Made by a program: the position numbers and the translations under genes. Under the pieces are notes generated by a model that was not told the origin of the DNA, ran no database searches, and saw nothing but the letters and a program-made list of their open reading frames with translations. From Granulicella sp. WH15 (lineage in GTDB: Bacteria; Acidobacteriota; Terriglobia; Terriglobales; Acidobacteriaceae): a DNA stretch of 64,000 nucleotides. Positions 8,129 through 19,853 of the stretch are shown here, piece by piece. The stretch lies in assembly GCF_009914315.1 (NCBI RefSeq), contig NZ_CP042596.1, positions 2,976,001-3,040,000 of the forward strand. The letters run 5' to 3'. Every line of letters begins with the position of its first letter. Within the stretch, counting starts at the first letter, position 1.

Positions 8129-9939
8129 AAGCCACTACAAATAAACCACTTAGCGATTACACCATCGACTCACGCGTCCTCTACGTCAGCGCGCTGGCCT
8201 GCCTTCTCGGCGCGCTGAGCACGGTGGGAGCCTGGGCACTCATCCGCCTGATCGCCCTCTCGACGAACCTCTTCTACCTGCACCGCTTCAGCTTTCTGGA
8301 GGTCTCCCCGGACAGCCGCCCGCTACACTGGTGGGCGGCTCTGGTCCCCGTCGCCGGTGGCCTCCTCGTTGGCCTGATGGCGCGCTTCGGCTCACCCAAG
8401 GTGCGCGGCCACGGAATGCCCGAAGCCGTGGAGGTCATCGTCTTCCAGGGCGGCCGTGTCTCGCCCCGCATCGCCGTGCTGAAGCCCATTGCCACGGCCA
8501 TCTCCATCGGCTCAGGCGGCCCGTTCGGGGCCGAAGGTCCGGTCATCATGACCGGCGGAGCCATCGGCTCGGTGATCGGCCAGCTCCTGCCGGTGTCGGA
8601 CAGCGAACGCGCCGTACTGATGGTCTCGGGCGCGGCGGCGGGCGTGGCAGCGGCGTTCAACTGCCCCATGTCCGCCGTGCTGCTGGCGGTGGAGCTGCTG
8701 CTCTTCGAGTGGCGCCCGCGCAGCCTGGTCCCGGTGGCCATGGCGTGCGTCACGGCGGGATCGGTGCGGCACCTGCTGCTCGGCAGCCTGCCCATCTTCC
8801 CCATGCCCCCCACCACCGGCCTGATGCACCACGCGGCCATGCTGGCGGCGCTCCTGATCGGCTTCGCCTCGGCGCTCGGAGCCATCGGCCTGAGCCGGGG
8901 CATCCACCTCTCCGAACACTTCTTCGAGGTCACGCTCAAAAAGATCCACTGGATGTGGTGGCCGGCCATCGGCGGCATCGTCGTCGGGCTGGGCGGAATG
9001 ATCTTCCCTCCCGCATTGGGGGCCGGGTACGAGGTCATCCAGCAACTGGTCTCGGGCGACATCACCTGGAGGCTGCTGGCCGGAGTCCTCATCGTCAAGA
9101 GCATCATCTGGATGTTTTCGCTGGGTTCAAATACGGCAGGCGGCATCCTGGCTCCCCTGCTGATGATCGGGGCGGCGCTGGGCGTCACTCTGGGCCACTG
9201 GATGCCCTTCCTGACGCCCGGAGCCTGGGCCGTCGTCGGCATGACGGCGATGCTCTCAGCCGCGCTGGGCGCGCCGCTGACCTCCGCGATGCTGGCCGTG
9301 GAGCTGACGCACAACGGAGGACTGATGCTGCCGGTGCTGCTGGCCTGCATCTGCTCCTACGGCATCAGCATCCTGATCTCTCCGCGCTCGATGCTGACCG
9401 AGGGCCTGAGCCGCAAGGGGCTGCACCTCTCGCGCGACTACGGCGTGGACCCGCTGGAGGTGGTGATGGTCTCGGCGGTGATGCACACCAGCGTCTTTGC
9501 CCTGCCCGCCGACGCGCGCCGCAGTCAGGCGGCGGACTGGTTCGCCAGCATGAACGCTCGCGGGCCGGGGGCGTGGTCACACTGGCAGAGAATCTTCCCG
9601 CTGGTCCACGAAGATGGCCGTCTGGCTGGTATCCTCACGCGGGCGCAGATGGTCGCCGCCGCTCAGGCAGGAGAACTCGAAAGACCTTTACTGGAAGACG
9701 GCTCGGCCAGCCCGACCACGCTCTTCAATATGCAGACGCTGCGCCAGGCCGCGATGGTAATGGCCGAGTCCAAGCACACGGCGTTTCCAGTGCTCGATGC
9801 TCAGGATAAGTTTGCCGGGATCGTCACCATTAGCGACCTCTTGCAGGCCCGCACCCTTGCCGAGCAGCGTGAACGCGAACGCTCGCGTGTTCTGAGGCTA
9901 CGCTGGCCGTTCCGTTCCAAGCCGGATATCTCAGCGTAA
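8125..9939 (+). CDS. ClC-family chloride channel/transporter with CBS domains
   Basis: A 604-residue inner-membrane ClC protein. Conserved pore motifs are present: GSGGPFGAEGP with the gating-glutamate position at E137 (GAEGP instead of the common GREGP), and the later pore motif as SNTAGGILAPLLMIGA (GGILAP for GGIFxP). After about ten membrane spans a cytosolic region of about 150 residues carries a CBS pair, seen at MHTSVFALPAD and MAESKHTAFPVLD. It may exchange Cl-/H+ or another anion such as fluoride or nitrate; the motif does not decide. It is translationally coupled to marR and ends before a strong terminator. Confidence 0.92.
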   Translation: MKATTNKPLSDYTIDSRVLYVSALACLLGALSTVGAWALIRLIALSTNLFYLHRFSFLEVSPDSRPLHWWAALVPVAGGLLVGLMARFGSPKVRGHGMPEAVEVIVFQGGRVSPRIAVLKPIATAISIGSGGPFGAEGPVIMTGGAIGSVIGQLLPVSDSERAVLMVSGAAAGVAAAFNCPMSAVLLAVELLLFEWRPRSLVPVAMACVTAGSVRHLLLGSLPIFPMPPTTGLMHHAAMLAALLIGFASALGAIGLSRGIHLSEHFFEVTLKKIHWMWWPAIGGIVVGLGGMIFPPALGAGYEVIQQLVSGDITWRLLAGVLIVKSIIWMFSLGSNTAGGILAPLLMIGAALGVTLGHWMPFLTPGAWAVVGMTAMLSAALGAPLTSAMLAVELTHNGGLMLPVLLACICSYGISILISPRSMLTEGLSRKGLHLSRDYGVDPLEVVMVSAVMHTSVFALPADARRSQAADWFASMNARGPGAWSHWQRIFPLVHEDGRLAGILTRAQMVAAAQAGELERPLLEDGSASPTTLFNMQTLRQAAMVMAESKHTAFPVLDAQDKFAGIVTISDLLQARTLAEQRERERSRVLRLRWPFRSKPDISA

Positions 9940-9973
9940 GGATTTGTGCCTGAGAAAGCATGCGCAACGCCTG

Positions 9974-10021
9974 AAAAGCCGAGAGCCCCATTCATTGCGA
10001 TGAATGGGGCTCTCGGCTTTT
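9974..10021. terminator. Strong bidirectional intrinsic terminator
   Basis: A perfect 22-bp stem (9974-9995 with 10000-10021) has a 4-nt loop. An A-run starts the left arm and a T-run ends the right arm. It sits between the convergent clc and tonB genes and serves both. Confidence 0.92.
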
Positions 10022-10031
10022 TCTATCTCGT

Positions 10032-11015
10032 TTAGAAGATCTGGAAGTTGACCTCGACGTTCATCTCAACGATGACAGGCTTGCCGTCCTTCATCGCGGG
10101 TCTGAACTTGTACTGCTTCACCGCTTCCATCGCCTTCTCGTCCAGGCCCAGACCAATCCCGCGGATGACGCGCACGTGCATCGGCCGTCCGTCGGTATTG
10201 ACCTGTAGATAGACGAGCACGTTCCCCGCCACCTTGGCCTTGCGCGCCTCTTCCGAGAACTCCGGCTCCGGCTGATAGAGAATCTGCGGAGCCGAAACAC
10301 CGCCGCCAATGCGGAACACTCCGCCGCCCGTATTGCCGCCCGAACCCGGTCCCATGCCGTTGCCGTTACCCGAGCCAAGGCCGCTGCCGTTGCCATTACC
10401 CATCGACATGCCGACCAGCGGCGAGTTGGGCATACCGATGTTCGGCAGGTCCGACTTGGCCATCTTGATGTCCTTCTGGACGTTGATGGCCGGATCGACC
10501 GCCAGCTTCGGCTCGATCTTCGGCGGAGCCATCGGCGGCAGAATCGGCTTCGGATCGAACTTCGGCGGATTGCCGCGAGTGACCGGCGTCGGTCCCTTCT
10601 GGCCACCACCTCCACCCATCACCACAGCCTTCGGAGGAGCCTTCGGCGGCGGTGGCGGAGGCTCCACGAGGCTGATGACCTTCGGAGCCGGAGCGGCGAT
10701 AATGCCGACCTTGCGCGCTCCCCACCACAGGAGGAACGCCAAAACCAACCCGTTGATGACAGCCGCCAGAATCGTCGACTTGGGATCGCGCTTGACCGCC
10801 ATCCGGTCCGGCACCGCGATCGGCTTTGAAGTCAGTTGCAGCGGAGGCAGCTTCTGAGGAAAAAATACGTCTCTGAGGCTCTCGAACAGCGAGCCGAAGA
10901 CCCCCTCTTCGGTCGTCGAGGAGAGATCGCCACTTAGCCGGACGGAGTCGTCGGGTCTCAGGTTCAGTCCGGATTCGCCCACTGGATCAGGGGGCAGGAA
11001 TTGCGCTTTAGCCAT
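10032..11015 (-). CDS. TonB-like energy transducer
   Basis: A TonB-family protein that would span the periplasm and pass proton-motive force to outer-membrane receptors. From ATG 11015 it has 327 residues; an in-frame ATG at 11069 would add 18. In order: a cytosolic N-terminal stretch of about 75 residues, one membrane helix (AVINGLVLAFLLWWGARKV), a long Pro/Lys-rich linker (PPPPPKAPPK), a Gly/Asn-rich stretch (GNGNGSGLGSGNGNG) and the C-terminal TonB fold with the family's conserved YP-like region and VKQYKFRPAMKDGKPV. The long cytosolic head is typical of acidobacterial TonB proteins. No exbBD is nearby. Confidence 0.88.
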   Translation of the reverse strand: MAKAQFLPPDPVGESGLNLRPDDSVRLSGDLSSTTEEGVFGSLFESLRDVFFPQKLPPLQLTSKPIAVPDRMAVKRDPKSTILAAVINGLVLAFLLWWGARKVGIIAAPAPKVISLVEPPPPPPKAPPKAVVMGGGGGQKGPTPVTRGNPPKFDPKPILPPMAPPKIEPKLAVDPAINVQKDIKMAKSDLPNIGMPNSPLVGMSMGNGNGSGLGSGNGNGMGPGSGGNTGGGVFRIGGGVSAPQILYQPEPEFSEEARKAKVAGNVLVYLQVNTDGRPMHVRVIRGIGLGLDEKAMEAVKQYKFRPAMKDGKPVIVEMNVEVNFQIF

Positions 11016-11363
11016 AATGCTGGTTGCCCTCAGATGGTTTGCGAGACGGGTGCTCGCAAGACCCAACATGCCTCACACTCATCGTTTCAATAACGTTCAC
11101 GGTCTTCCGCCGGTTGGGTGTTGCGTCGGGTGCAGGCATCGCATCTGGCTTCCAATGAACATTCTACAAAGTTTCTTTCCGCTGTGCTTTCGGGGGAAAA
11201 CAACTCCCCCATGCAGTTTAGTTGGACGCATCAGGCGGGCGACAGGTCAACTTCCCCGCAGGAACAAGGAAACTAAATAATCCGCCGCCGCCGGATACAA
11301 TAGACATTTGGCGGCAAGCAAATCGCGCCCGCCACCCAGCTCGCCCTATCCATGAGGATTTAG
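11016..11363. other. Divergent intergenic region tonB / ileS
   Basis: No coding region, RNA gene or known riboswitch is visible. Promoters for both flanking genes must lie here. A TACAAT (11296-11301) about 60 bp before ileS could be a -10 element, with no matching -35. I see no T-box hallmarks ahead of ileS. Confidence 0.4.
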
Positions 11364-14234
11364 ATGCCGGAAGTGCTTGACCAGAAGCCGTTGAAGTCGA
11401 CCCTGAACCTGCCCCAGACCGCCTTCCCGATGAAGGCGAACCTGCCCCAGAACGAGCCTGCGCGGCTCGAGGCCTGGAAGTCCTCCGGACTCTACGCGCA
11501 GATTCGCGCCGCCCGCGCCGGGTCGCCGAGGTACATCCTGCACGACGGGCCGCCGTACGCGAACGGCGCTATTCACCTGGGACACGCGCTCAATAAGTGC
11601 ATCAAGGACTTCGTCGTCAAGACCAAGACCATGGCGGGCTTCGACTCGCCCTACGTCCCCGGCTGGGACTGCCACGGGTTGCCCATCGAGATCAAGGTAG
11701 ACGAGCAGTTGGGCCGCAAGAAGCTCGAGATGCCAGCCGTCAGCGTACGCCGCGCCTGCCGCGAGTACGCGCAGAAGTACGTCGATCTGCAAAGCTCGCA
11801 GTTTCAGCGCATCGGCGTCTTCGGGCGCTGGGACAACCCGTACAAAACGATGTCGTTTGAGTACGAGGCCGCTATCCTCGAGACCTTCTACGACTACTTC
11901 GAGCAGGAGTTCGTCTACAAGGGGCTGAAGCCGGTCTTCTGGTGCATCCACGACCAGACCGCGCTGGCCGAGGCCGAGGTCGAGTACGAGCAGCACACCT
12001 CGCCCAGCGTCTACGTGCGCTACCGGCTGACGAGTGATGCAGCAGCGATTGCTCCTGAGTTAGCCGGCCGCGAGGTCTACACCATCATCTGGACCACCAC
12101 GCCGTGGACGATCCCGGCCTCGATGGCCATCGCCTTCAACCCGGAGCTGGAGTACGTCGGCCTCGACGACGGCACGAGCATCTACCTCGTCGCTGCCGAC
12201 CTGGTGGAGCAGGTGAAGACCAACTGCGACCTCATCGGCGACCTGAAGAACTCTAAGGAAATCACTCGATTCAAAGGAGATCGCCTCGAGCTGGTCACCT
12301 TCCAGCACCCCTTCCTCGAGCGCTCCGTACTGGGTACCATCGCGGCCTACGTCACCGCCGACCAGGGCACCGGCGCGGTCCACACCTCGCCCGCGCACGG
12401 CGTGGACGACTTCTACACCGGCAAGCGCTACAACCTGCCCGACGTGCAGTATGTCGATAACGCGGGCCGCCAGCGCAACACCGGCGACCAGCCCTACGCC
12501 GACCTCACCGTCTTCGAGTCCAACAAGCCCATCACGGAGCTGCTGCGCGAGCGCGGCGCGCTGATGGGGTCATTCAACCTGCAACACAGCTACCCGCACT
12601 GCTGGCGCTGCCACAACCCCGTCATCGTACGCGCCACCGAGCAGTGGTTCATCGGCATGGAGACGCCGATGCCCGCGGAAGACGGGACTACAGACAGCAC
12701 CCCAAGCACCTTCCGCCAGCGCGCTCTCGACGCCATCAAGCAGGTCGTCTGGGACCCGGCCTGGGGCGAGGAGCGCATCTCCAACATGATCGCCACACGG
12801 CCCGACTGGTGCATCTCGCGCCAGCGCATCTGGGGCGTGCCCATCGCGGTCTTCCTCTGCAACGCCTGCCACGAGCCGCTCAAGAACACCGAGGTCAGCG
12901 CCCACATCGTCGATCTCTTCCGCCAGCACAGCGCCGATATCTGGTACACGAAAACCGCCGAGGAGCTACTGCCCTCCGGCACTGCCTGCTCCTGCGGAAA
13001 TAAAGAGTTCCGCAAGGAGATGGACATTCTCGACGTCTGGTTCGAGTCCGGCTCGAGCTGGCACGCGGTGCTCGACGCCGAGCCGGAGCTGGAGTTCCCC
13101 GCCGACCTCTACACCGAGGGCGGCGACCAGCATCGCGGCTGGTTCCACTCGTCGCTGCTCAACTCCGTGGCGCTGCGCGGCGTGGCTCCATACCGCAAGG
13201 TCGCCACCTCCGGCTGGACGCTCGACGAGCAGGGCCGCGCCTTCTCGAAGTCGCTCGGCAACGGCGTTGATCCAGTCGACATCGCCAAGCGCCTGGGTGC
13301 GGAGATCATCCGCCTCTGGGTCGCCTCGGTCGACTTCCGCGAGGACGTCGCCGCCAGCGAGAACCTGATGCTGCGCGTCAGCGACAACTATCGCAAGCTG
13401 CGTAACACGCTGCGCTTCCTGCTGGGCAACATCCACGACTTCAACCCCGCCACCGACGCCGTCGCCTTCGCCGCGATGGAGCCGCTGGACCAGTACATCC
13501 TGACCCGCACCGCGCAGCTCGACGCCAAAATCCGCAGCGCCTACGATGACTTCGAGTTCCACCGCGCCTACCATGCGCTCAACGAGTTCGTGAACACGGA
13601 CCTCTCGGCGCTGTACCTCGACGTGCTGAAGGACCGGCTCTACACCTTCGCGCCCAACGCCCCCGCCCGCCGCTCCGGCCAGACCGCGCTATGGCGGATC
13701 GCCGAGGCGCTGACGCGGCTGATCGCCCCCATCCTGAGCTTCACCGCCGACGAGGTCTGGGGCTTCCTGCCCAAGGTGGAAGGCCGCGAGAACAGCGTTC
13801 ATCTGGCGCTCTTCCCCGACCTCGCTGAGATCATCCCCGGCAACCGCTCCGCCATCGAAGCCGACTGGGCTCTCCTGCTCGAGGTCCGCGACCAGGTCCT
13901 GCTGAAGCTCGAGGCGCTGCGTGCGGAGAAGATCATCGGCAAGGCTCTGGAGGCCGAGGTCACCCTCTCCGCGAACCCCACCGACCTTGCTCTCCTCACC
14001 CGCTACGAGACAGCATTGCCTGAGCTATTCAACGTATCCACTGTGAAGCTCGCCGCTGGCGAGACGCTCTCCGTGGACGCCATCAAGTCGGCCGACACCC
14101 GCTGCGAGCGCTGCTGGCGCTTCATCCCCGACGTAGGCGCGGACACCCGCTTCCCCTCCGTCTGCCTGCGCTGCGCCGAGGCCCTCGAGGCCGTCGACTT
14201 CGCCCCCTACACCCCAAGCCCGAACCAAGCCTGA
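11364..14234 (+). CDS. ileS: Isoleucyl-tRNA synthetase
   Basis: A 956-residue class I synthetase that charges tRNA-Ile in the cytosol. The HIGH motif is HLGHA (residues 71-75), inside DGPPYANGAIHLGHALNKCIKDF. WDCHGLPIE marks the ile/val/leu subgroup. The editing domain contains WTTTPWTIPA and HTSPAHGVDDF. The KMSKS loop reads AFSKSLGN (about residues 626-633). The C terminus has a zinc-finger with CERCW and CLRCAEAL, as in the bacterial eukaryote-unlike type. It is directly followed by lspA (18-bp gap), a common ileS-lspA pairing. Confidence 0.97.
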   Translation: MPEVLDQKPLKSTLNLPQTAFPMKANLPQNEPARLEAWKSSGLYAQIRAARAGSPRYILHDGPPYANGAIHLGHALNKCIKDFVVKTKTMAGFDSPYVPGWDCHGLPIEIKVDEQLGRKKLEMPAVSVRRACREYAQKYVDLQSSQFQRIGVFGRWDNPYKTMSFEYEAAILETFYDYFEQEFVYKGLKPVFWCIHDQTALAEAEVEYEQHTSPSVYVRYRLTSDAAAIAPELAGREVYTIIWTTTPWTIPASMAIAFNPELEYVGLDDGTSIYLVAADLVEQVKTNCDLIGDLKNSKEITRFKGDRLELVTFQHPFLERSVLGTIAAYVTADQGTGAVHTSPAHGVDDFYTGKRYNLPDVQYVDNAGRQRNTGDQPYADLTVFESNKPITELLRERGALMGSFNLQHSYPHCWRCHNPVIVRATEQWFIGMETPMPAEDGTTDSTPSTFRQRALDAIKQVVWDPAWGEERISNMIATRPDWCISRQRIWGVPIAVFLCNACHEPLKNTEVSAHIVDLFRQHSADIWYTKTAEELLPSGTACSCGNKEFRKEMDILDVWFESGSSWHAVLDAEPELEFPADLYTEGGDQHRGWFHSSLLNSVALRGVAPYRKVATSGWTLDEQGRAFSKSLGNGVDPVDIAKRLGAEIIRLWVASVDFREDVAASENLMLRVSDNYRKLRNTLRFLLGNIHDFNPATDAVAFAAMEPLDQYILTRTAQLDAKIRSAYDDFEFHRAYHALNEFVNTDLSALYLDVLKDRLYTFAPNAPARRSGQTALWRIAEALTRLIAPILSFTADEVWGFLPKVEGRENSVHLALFPDLAEIIPGNRSAIEADWALLLEVRDQVLLKLEALRAEKIIGKALEAEVTLSANPTDLALLTRYETALPELFNVSTVKLAAGETLSVDAIKSADTRCERCWRFIPDVGADTRFPSVCLRCAEALEAVDFAPYTPSPNQA

Positions 14235-14252
14235 ACCGGAGTACAGCCTCAC

Positions 14253-14786
14253 ATGTCCGACACGTCCTTCACCACTCCCGACCAGCAGCACCGGCACCGC
14301 GACGCGCGTCCCATGCTGCTGGTCCTGACGGTCTTCATCCTCCTGCTCGACCGCCTCACCAAGCTGTGGGTCGAGCATCACATCTTGCAGAGCCACTGGA
14401 TCACCGTGATCCCCGGCGTCTTCCGCATCTCGCACGTGCTCAACACCGGCGCGGCCTTCTCGCTCTTCGCCGAGTCGATGTCGTCGCTGGTGGTCCGCGA
14501 CATCCTGATCGGCTTCTCGATCGTGGCCGTGGTGGTGGTGCTGGGCCTGCTCTGGCGCGCCGGGCGCGAGCTATCCACCACCTCCGTCGCCCTGACGCTC
14601 ATCCTCGCGGGCGCGCTCGGCAACCTCTACGACCGCATCCACTACTCCTACGTCATCGACTTTCTGGCGGTAAAGATCTACCACTACAACTGGCCGGACT
14701 TCAACGTAGCCGACTCCGCCATCGTCACCGGCGCGTGCCTGCTGCTGCTCGAGATCTTCCGCGGCCAGCCCGCAACGCAGGAGTAA
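14253..14786 (+). CDS. lspA: Lipoprotein signal peptidase II
   Basis: A 177-residue inner-membrane aspartyl protease that cleaves the signal peptide of prolipoproteins after lipidation. Motifs in order: VLTVFILLLDRLTKLWV, NTGAAFS, GNLYDRI with the first catalytic Asp, VIDFL, and FNVADSAI with the second catalytic Asp. Four membrane helices are apparent. An N-terminal His/Gln/Asp-rich extension of about 20 residues precedes helix 1. Its substrates are produced by Lgt, encoded at 24619-25482, and the lipobox protein at 828-1544 is a candidate client. Confidence 0.95.
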   Translation: MSDTSFTTPDQQHRHRDARPMLLVLTVFILLLDRLTKLWVEHHILQSHWITVIPGVFRISHVLNTGAAFSLFAESMSSLVVRDILIGFSIVAVVVVLGLLWRAGRELSTTSVALTLILAGALGNLYDRIHYSYVIDFLAVKIYHYNWPDFNVADSAIVTGACLLLLEIFRGQPATQE

Positions 14787-14837
14787 CGCCAACAGAGCCG
14801 CACGTCTTTCGTTTTGCCACTGCCTGCGAGGTGACGA

Positions 14838-16073
14838 TTGAGATTTGCGACTCACGAAAGCGAGGGGCCATCCCTGAAACCGACGGCCCCTCGCTTCGAC
14901 ACCATTGACCTTTTGCGTGGCCTCTCGACCCTCGGCGTGGTGCTCCTTCACGCGAGCCTCTGGTTATCCTCCCACGGCTCCAAAGTTGGAGAGAGCCTCC
15001 CGCGCTGGCTCCGCTACGTCGTCTTCAGCCAGGGCGGCAATGGCGTCTCGGCGTTCTTCGCCATCTCCGGCTTCCTCATCACCTTCATCTCGATCCGCCG
15101 CTTCGGCAGCCTGGCTGAACTTCGCCTCGGAACGTTCTACCGCATACGCTTCGCCCGCATCTTCCCCTTGCTGGCAGTACTATTGCTAGTCCTAAGCGTC
15201 TGCCATTTAACTGGCGCGCCCAATTTTTGGATCCCACCCAACACCGGCACTCTGCGGCAGGCGATCTTCGCCGCCCTCACCTTCCACCTCAACTGGTTCG
15301 AGGCCGCACACGGCTTTTTGCCGCCACCCTGGACGGTCCTCTGGTCGCTCTCAGTCGAGGAGATGTTCTACCTGCTCTTCCCCGTGGTCTGCATCGTTCT
15401 GCTACGTCAACGCTGGTCCCGCCCCTTATTTCTCATCCTTCTTTGCGGCCTCATTCTCTTCGGCCCCTTCGCCCGAACGCCCTGGTACAGCAGCAACGAG
15501 ATCTGGCTCTATCAGTCCTACCTGGGCAACATCGACAACGTCGCTCTAGGCTGCCTCTTCGGCTTGCTTACAGCCCATCTAGCGAAGACTGGCCGCTTCT
15601 CCCGCTCCCGCTGGCCGCTCTATTGGCAACTTCTTGGGACACTTCTCACCGCGTTCATCGTGGTGTGGGATTGGCCGAGAATCATCCTCGGCTGGCACGT
15701 AAAGCGAGCGATGGCCCGCTCTGGAACAGACGTAACTATCCTGGGCTTCGGAGTATGCCTCATCATGCTCGGCAGCGTCCTGCGCAACGCGAAGGGCTGG
15801 CGCTGGACGGCCCCGCTGCGCTGGTTCGGACGCTACAGCTACGAGATTTATCTATCCCACGATTTCGTAGTGATGGGCGTACTCTCGTTCTTCCTCTCCC
15901 GGCACCGTGGACCGGTCGCCCTTTGGGTCGTGGGAACAGTGCTGCTATCTGCGCTTCTGGGCTACCTGCTCTCGCGCCTCGTCACGGAACCCGCAAATCG
16001 CCTCCTACGCGGCTCACCCGTCCCCTCGGAACTACGTCCCGGCGGCGTCGGCTCCATGTCACAGACGCCCTAA
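14838..16073 (+). CDS. Membrane acyltransferase (acyltransferase 3 / OafA-like)
   Basis: A 411-residue integral membrane O-acyltransferase. The N-terminal [24 protein letters not shown] is the characteristic first helix with the conserved His. FFAISGFLI and [14 protein letters not shown] follow, and about ten hydrophobic spans cover the protein. Such enzymes acetylate or acylate sugars in cell-surface polysaccharides. The start is TTG 14838, chosen for a GAGGTGA ribosome site 3-4 bp upstream and because no ATG precedes the conserved first helix. It lies 51 bp after lspA and 41 bp before uvrA. Confidence 0.85.
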   Translation: MRFATHESEGPSLKPTAPRFDTIDLLRGLSTLGVVLLHASLWLSSHGSKVGESLPRWLRYVVFSQGGNGVSAFFAISGFLITFISIRRFGSLAELRLGTFYRIRFARIFPLLAVLLLVLSVCHLTGAPNFWIPPNTGTLRQAIFAALTFHLNWFEAAHGFLPPPWTVLWSLSVEEMFYLLFPVVCIVLLRQRWSRPLFLILLCGLILFGPFARTPWYSSNEIWLYQSYLGNIDNVALGCLFGLLTAHLAKTGRFSRSRWPLYWQLLGTLLTAFIVVWDWPRIILGWHVKRAMARSGTDVTILGFGVCLIMLGSVLRNAKGWRWTAPLRWFGRYSYEIYLSHDFVVMGVLSFFLSRHRGPVALWVVGTVLLSALLGYLLSRLVTEPANRLLRGSPVPSELRPGGVGSMSQTP

Positions 16074-16114
16074 CTGGCCTTTGCCGCCGATGTATCCGAC
16101 AATAGAGATTGGCC

Positions 16115-19090
<2,976 letters not shown>

Positions 19091-19096
19091 GCAGTT

Positions 19097-19123
19097 CGGC
19101 GGAGAGCACATTGCTCTCCGCCG
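19097..19123. terminator. GC-rich stem-loop between convergent uvrA and small secreted gene
   Basis: Arms CGGCGGAGAGC (19097-19107) and its complement (19113-19123) flank a 5-nt loop, 7 bp after the uvrA stop. No T-run follows, so termination is plausible but unproven. Confidence 0.5.
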
Positions 19124-19145
19124 ATTCCAGCAACTCTCAGGTTGC

Positions 19146-19493
19146 TTAGTGGAGGTCGATCGTCGAACCATTCATGTCGCCTGAGATCTGGGCAACAACG
19201 GTGCCAGCCGCTCCACGCGAAGACTCCGAAGCAGTTACGATGCGGGTGCCAGCCGGGGCCTGCATGACCTTGGACTCGCCCGCGGCGAGCGTGACCGGCT
19301 CATCGCCGCTCTTCAGCTCCAACGTCGATGCGCTCTTGTTCTGAAGGGTGAATTTTACGGGCTTGATCTTCTTGCCCTGCTGGGTCGTCTGTTGGGTGTT
19401 GCTGGCAAAGCCATTCTGAGCAGTGGCAGCTACGGGGAGGACGAGGCTTACAGCAGCGATAAGGGGAAGAACAATCTGTTTGCGGTTCATCAT
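19146..19493 (-). CDS. Small secreted protein of unknown function, 115 aa
   Basis: A clear signal peptide (KQIVLPLIAAVSLVLPVAATAQ) is followed by a Gln/Thr-rich linker and a small beta-rich domain. The domain contains KFTLQNKSASTLELKSGDEP and TLAAGESKVMQAPAGTRIVT. The pattern suggests an immunoglobulin-like or carbohydrate-associated fold, but I recognise no family. The start is supported by GGAG 6-8 bp upstream. It is monocistronic, with a long upstream region. Confidence 0.7.
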   Translation of the reverse strand: MMNRKQIVLPLIAAVSLVLPVAATAQNGFASNTQQTTQQGKKIKPVKFTLQNKSASTLELKSGDEPVTLAAGESKVMQAPAGTRIVTASESSRGAAGTVVAQISGDMNGSTIDLH

Positions 19494-19853
19494 TTGAAGC
19501 TCCGATGTTTCTACTGCGACTCGAGCTGCAGGGTCTTACTGTGTAGCAGGGTCGTGGTTGATACTGCGTTATGGCGATCCTCGCGGGCTGGCCCGGAGGG
19601 CTTCGTTGCACTCTAAACGCTGCATGACTTCAGGCAGCGTTGTTGAATATAGACCCCTCTTTTCACGTTTGACAAGTGCCTGGAACCCCTTACGGAAGAT
19701 TCACAAAACATTGACACTTACGTCGAAAAAAGCAGGTCGGATTTGATGCTCGAAAGCAGTGAAACGATGCTCAAATCCAGATATGAGACTAGGCTAGTTA
19801 CATGACGCTTCTGTTCGCGTCTCATGACGTTGCGGTTAAGGATGAGGTACAAG
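19494..19853. other. Intergenic region with possible promoters
   Basis: No gene is seen. Two TTGACA-type -35 hexamers occur (about 19669 and 19712), neither with a strong -10 at the right distance. A short hairpin, ACGCTGC...GCAGCGT, lies around 19617-19641. The interval carries promoters for both flanking, divergent genes. Confidence 0.35.

Noticed and set aside
8331..9809. 492-codon open frame inside clc, other plus frame
   Set aside because: Arg/Gly/His-rich shadow of the ClC gene, typical of high-GC coding DNA; the ClC frame carries clear family motifs.
11070..11363. T-box leader ahead of ileS
   Set aside because: No T-box consensus or terminator/antiterminator pair is visible.
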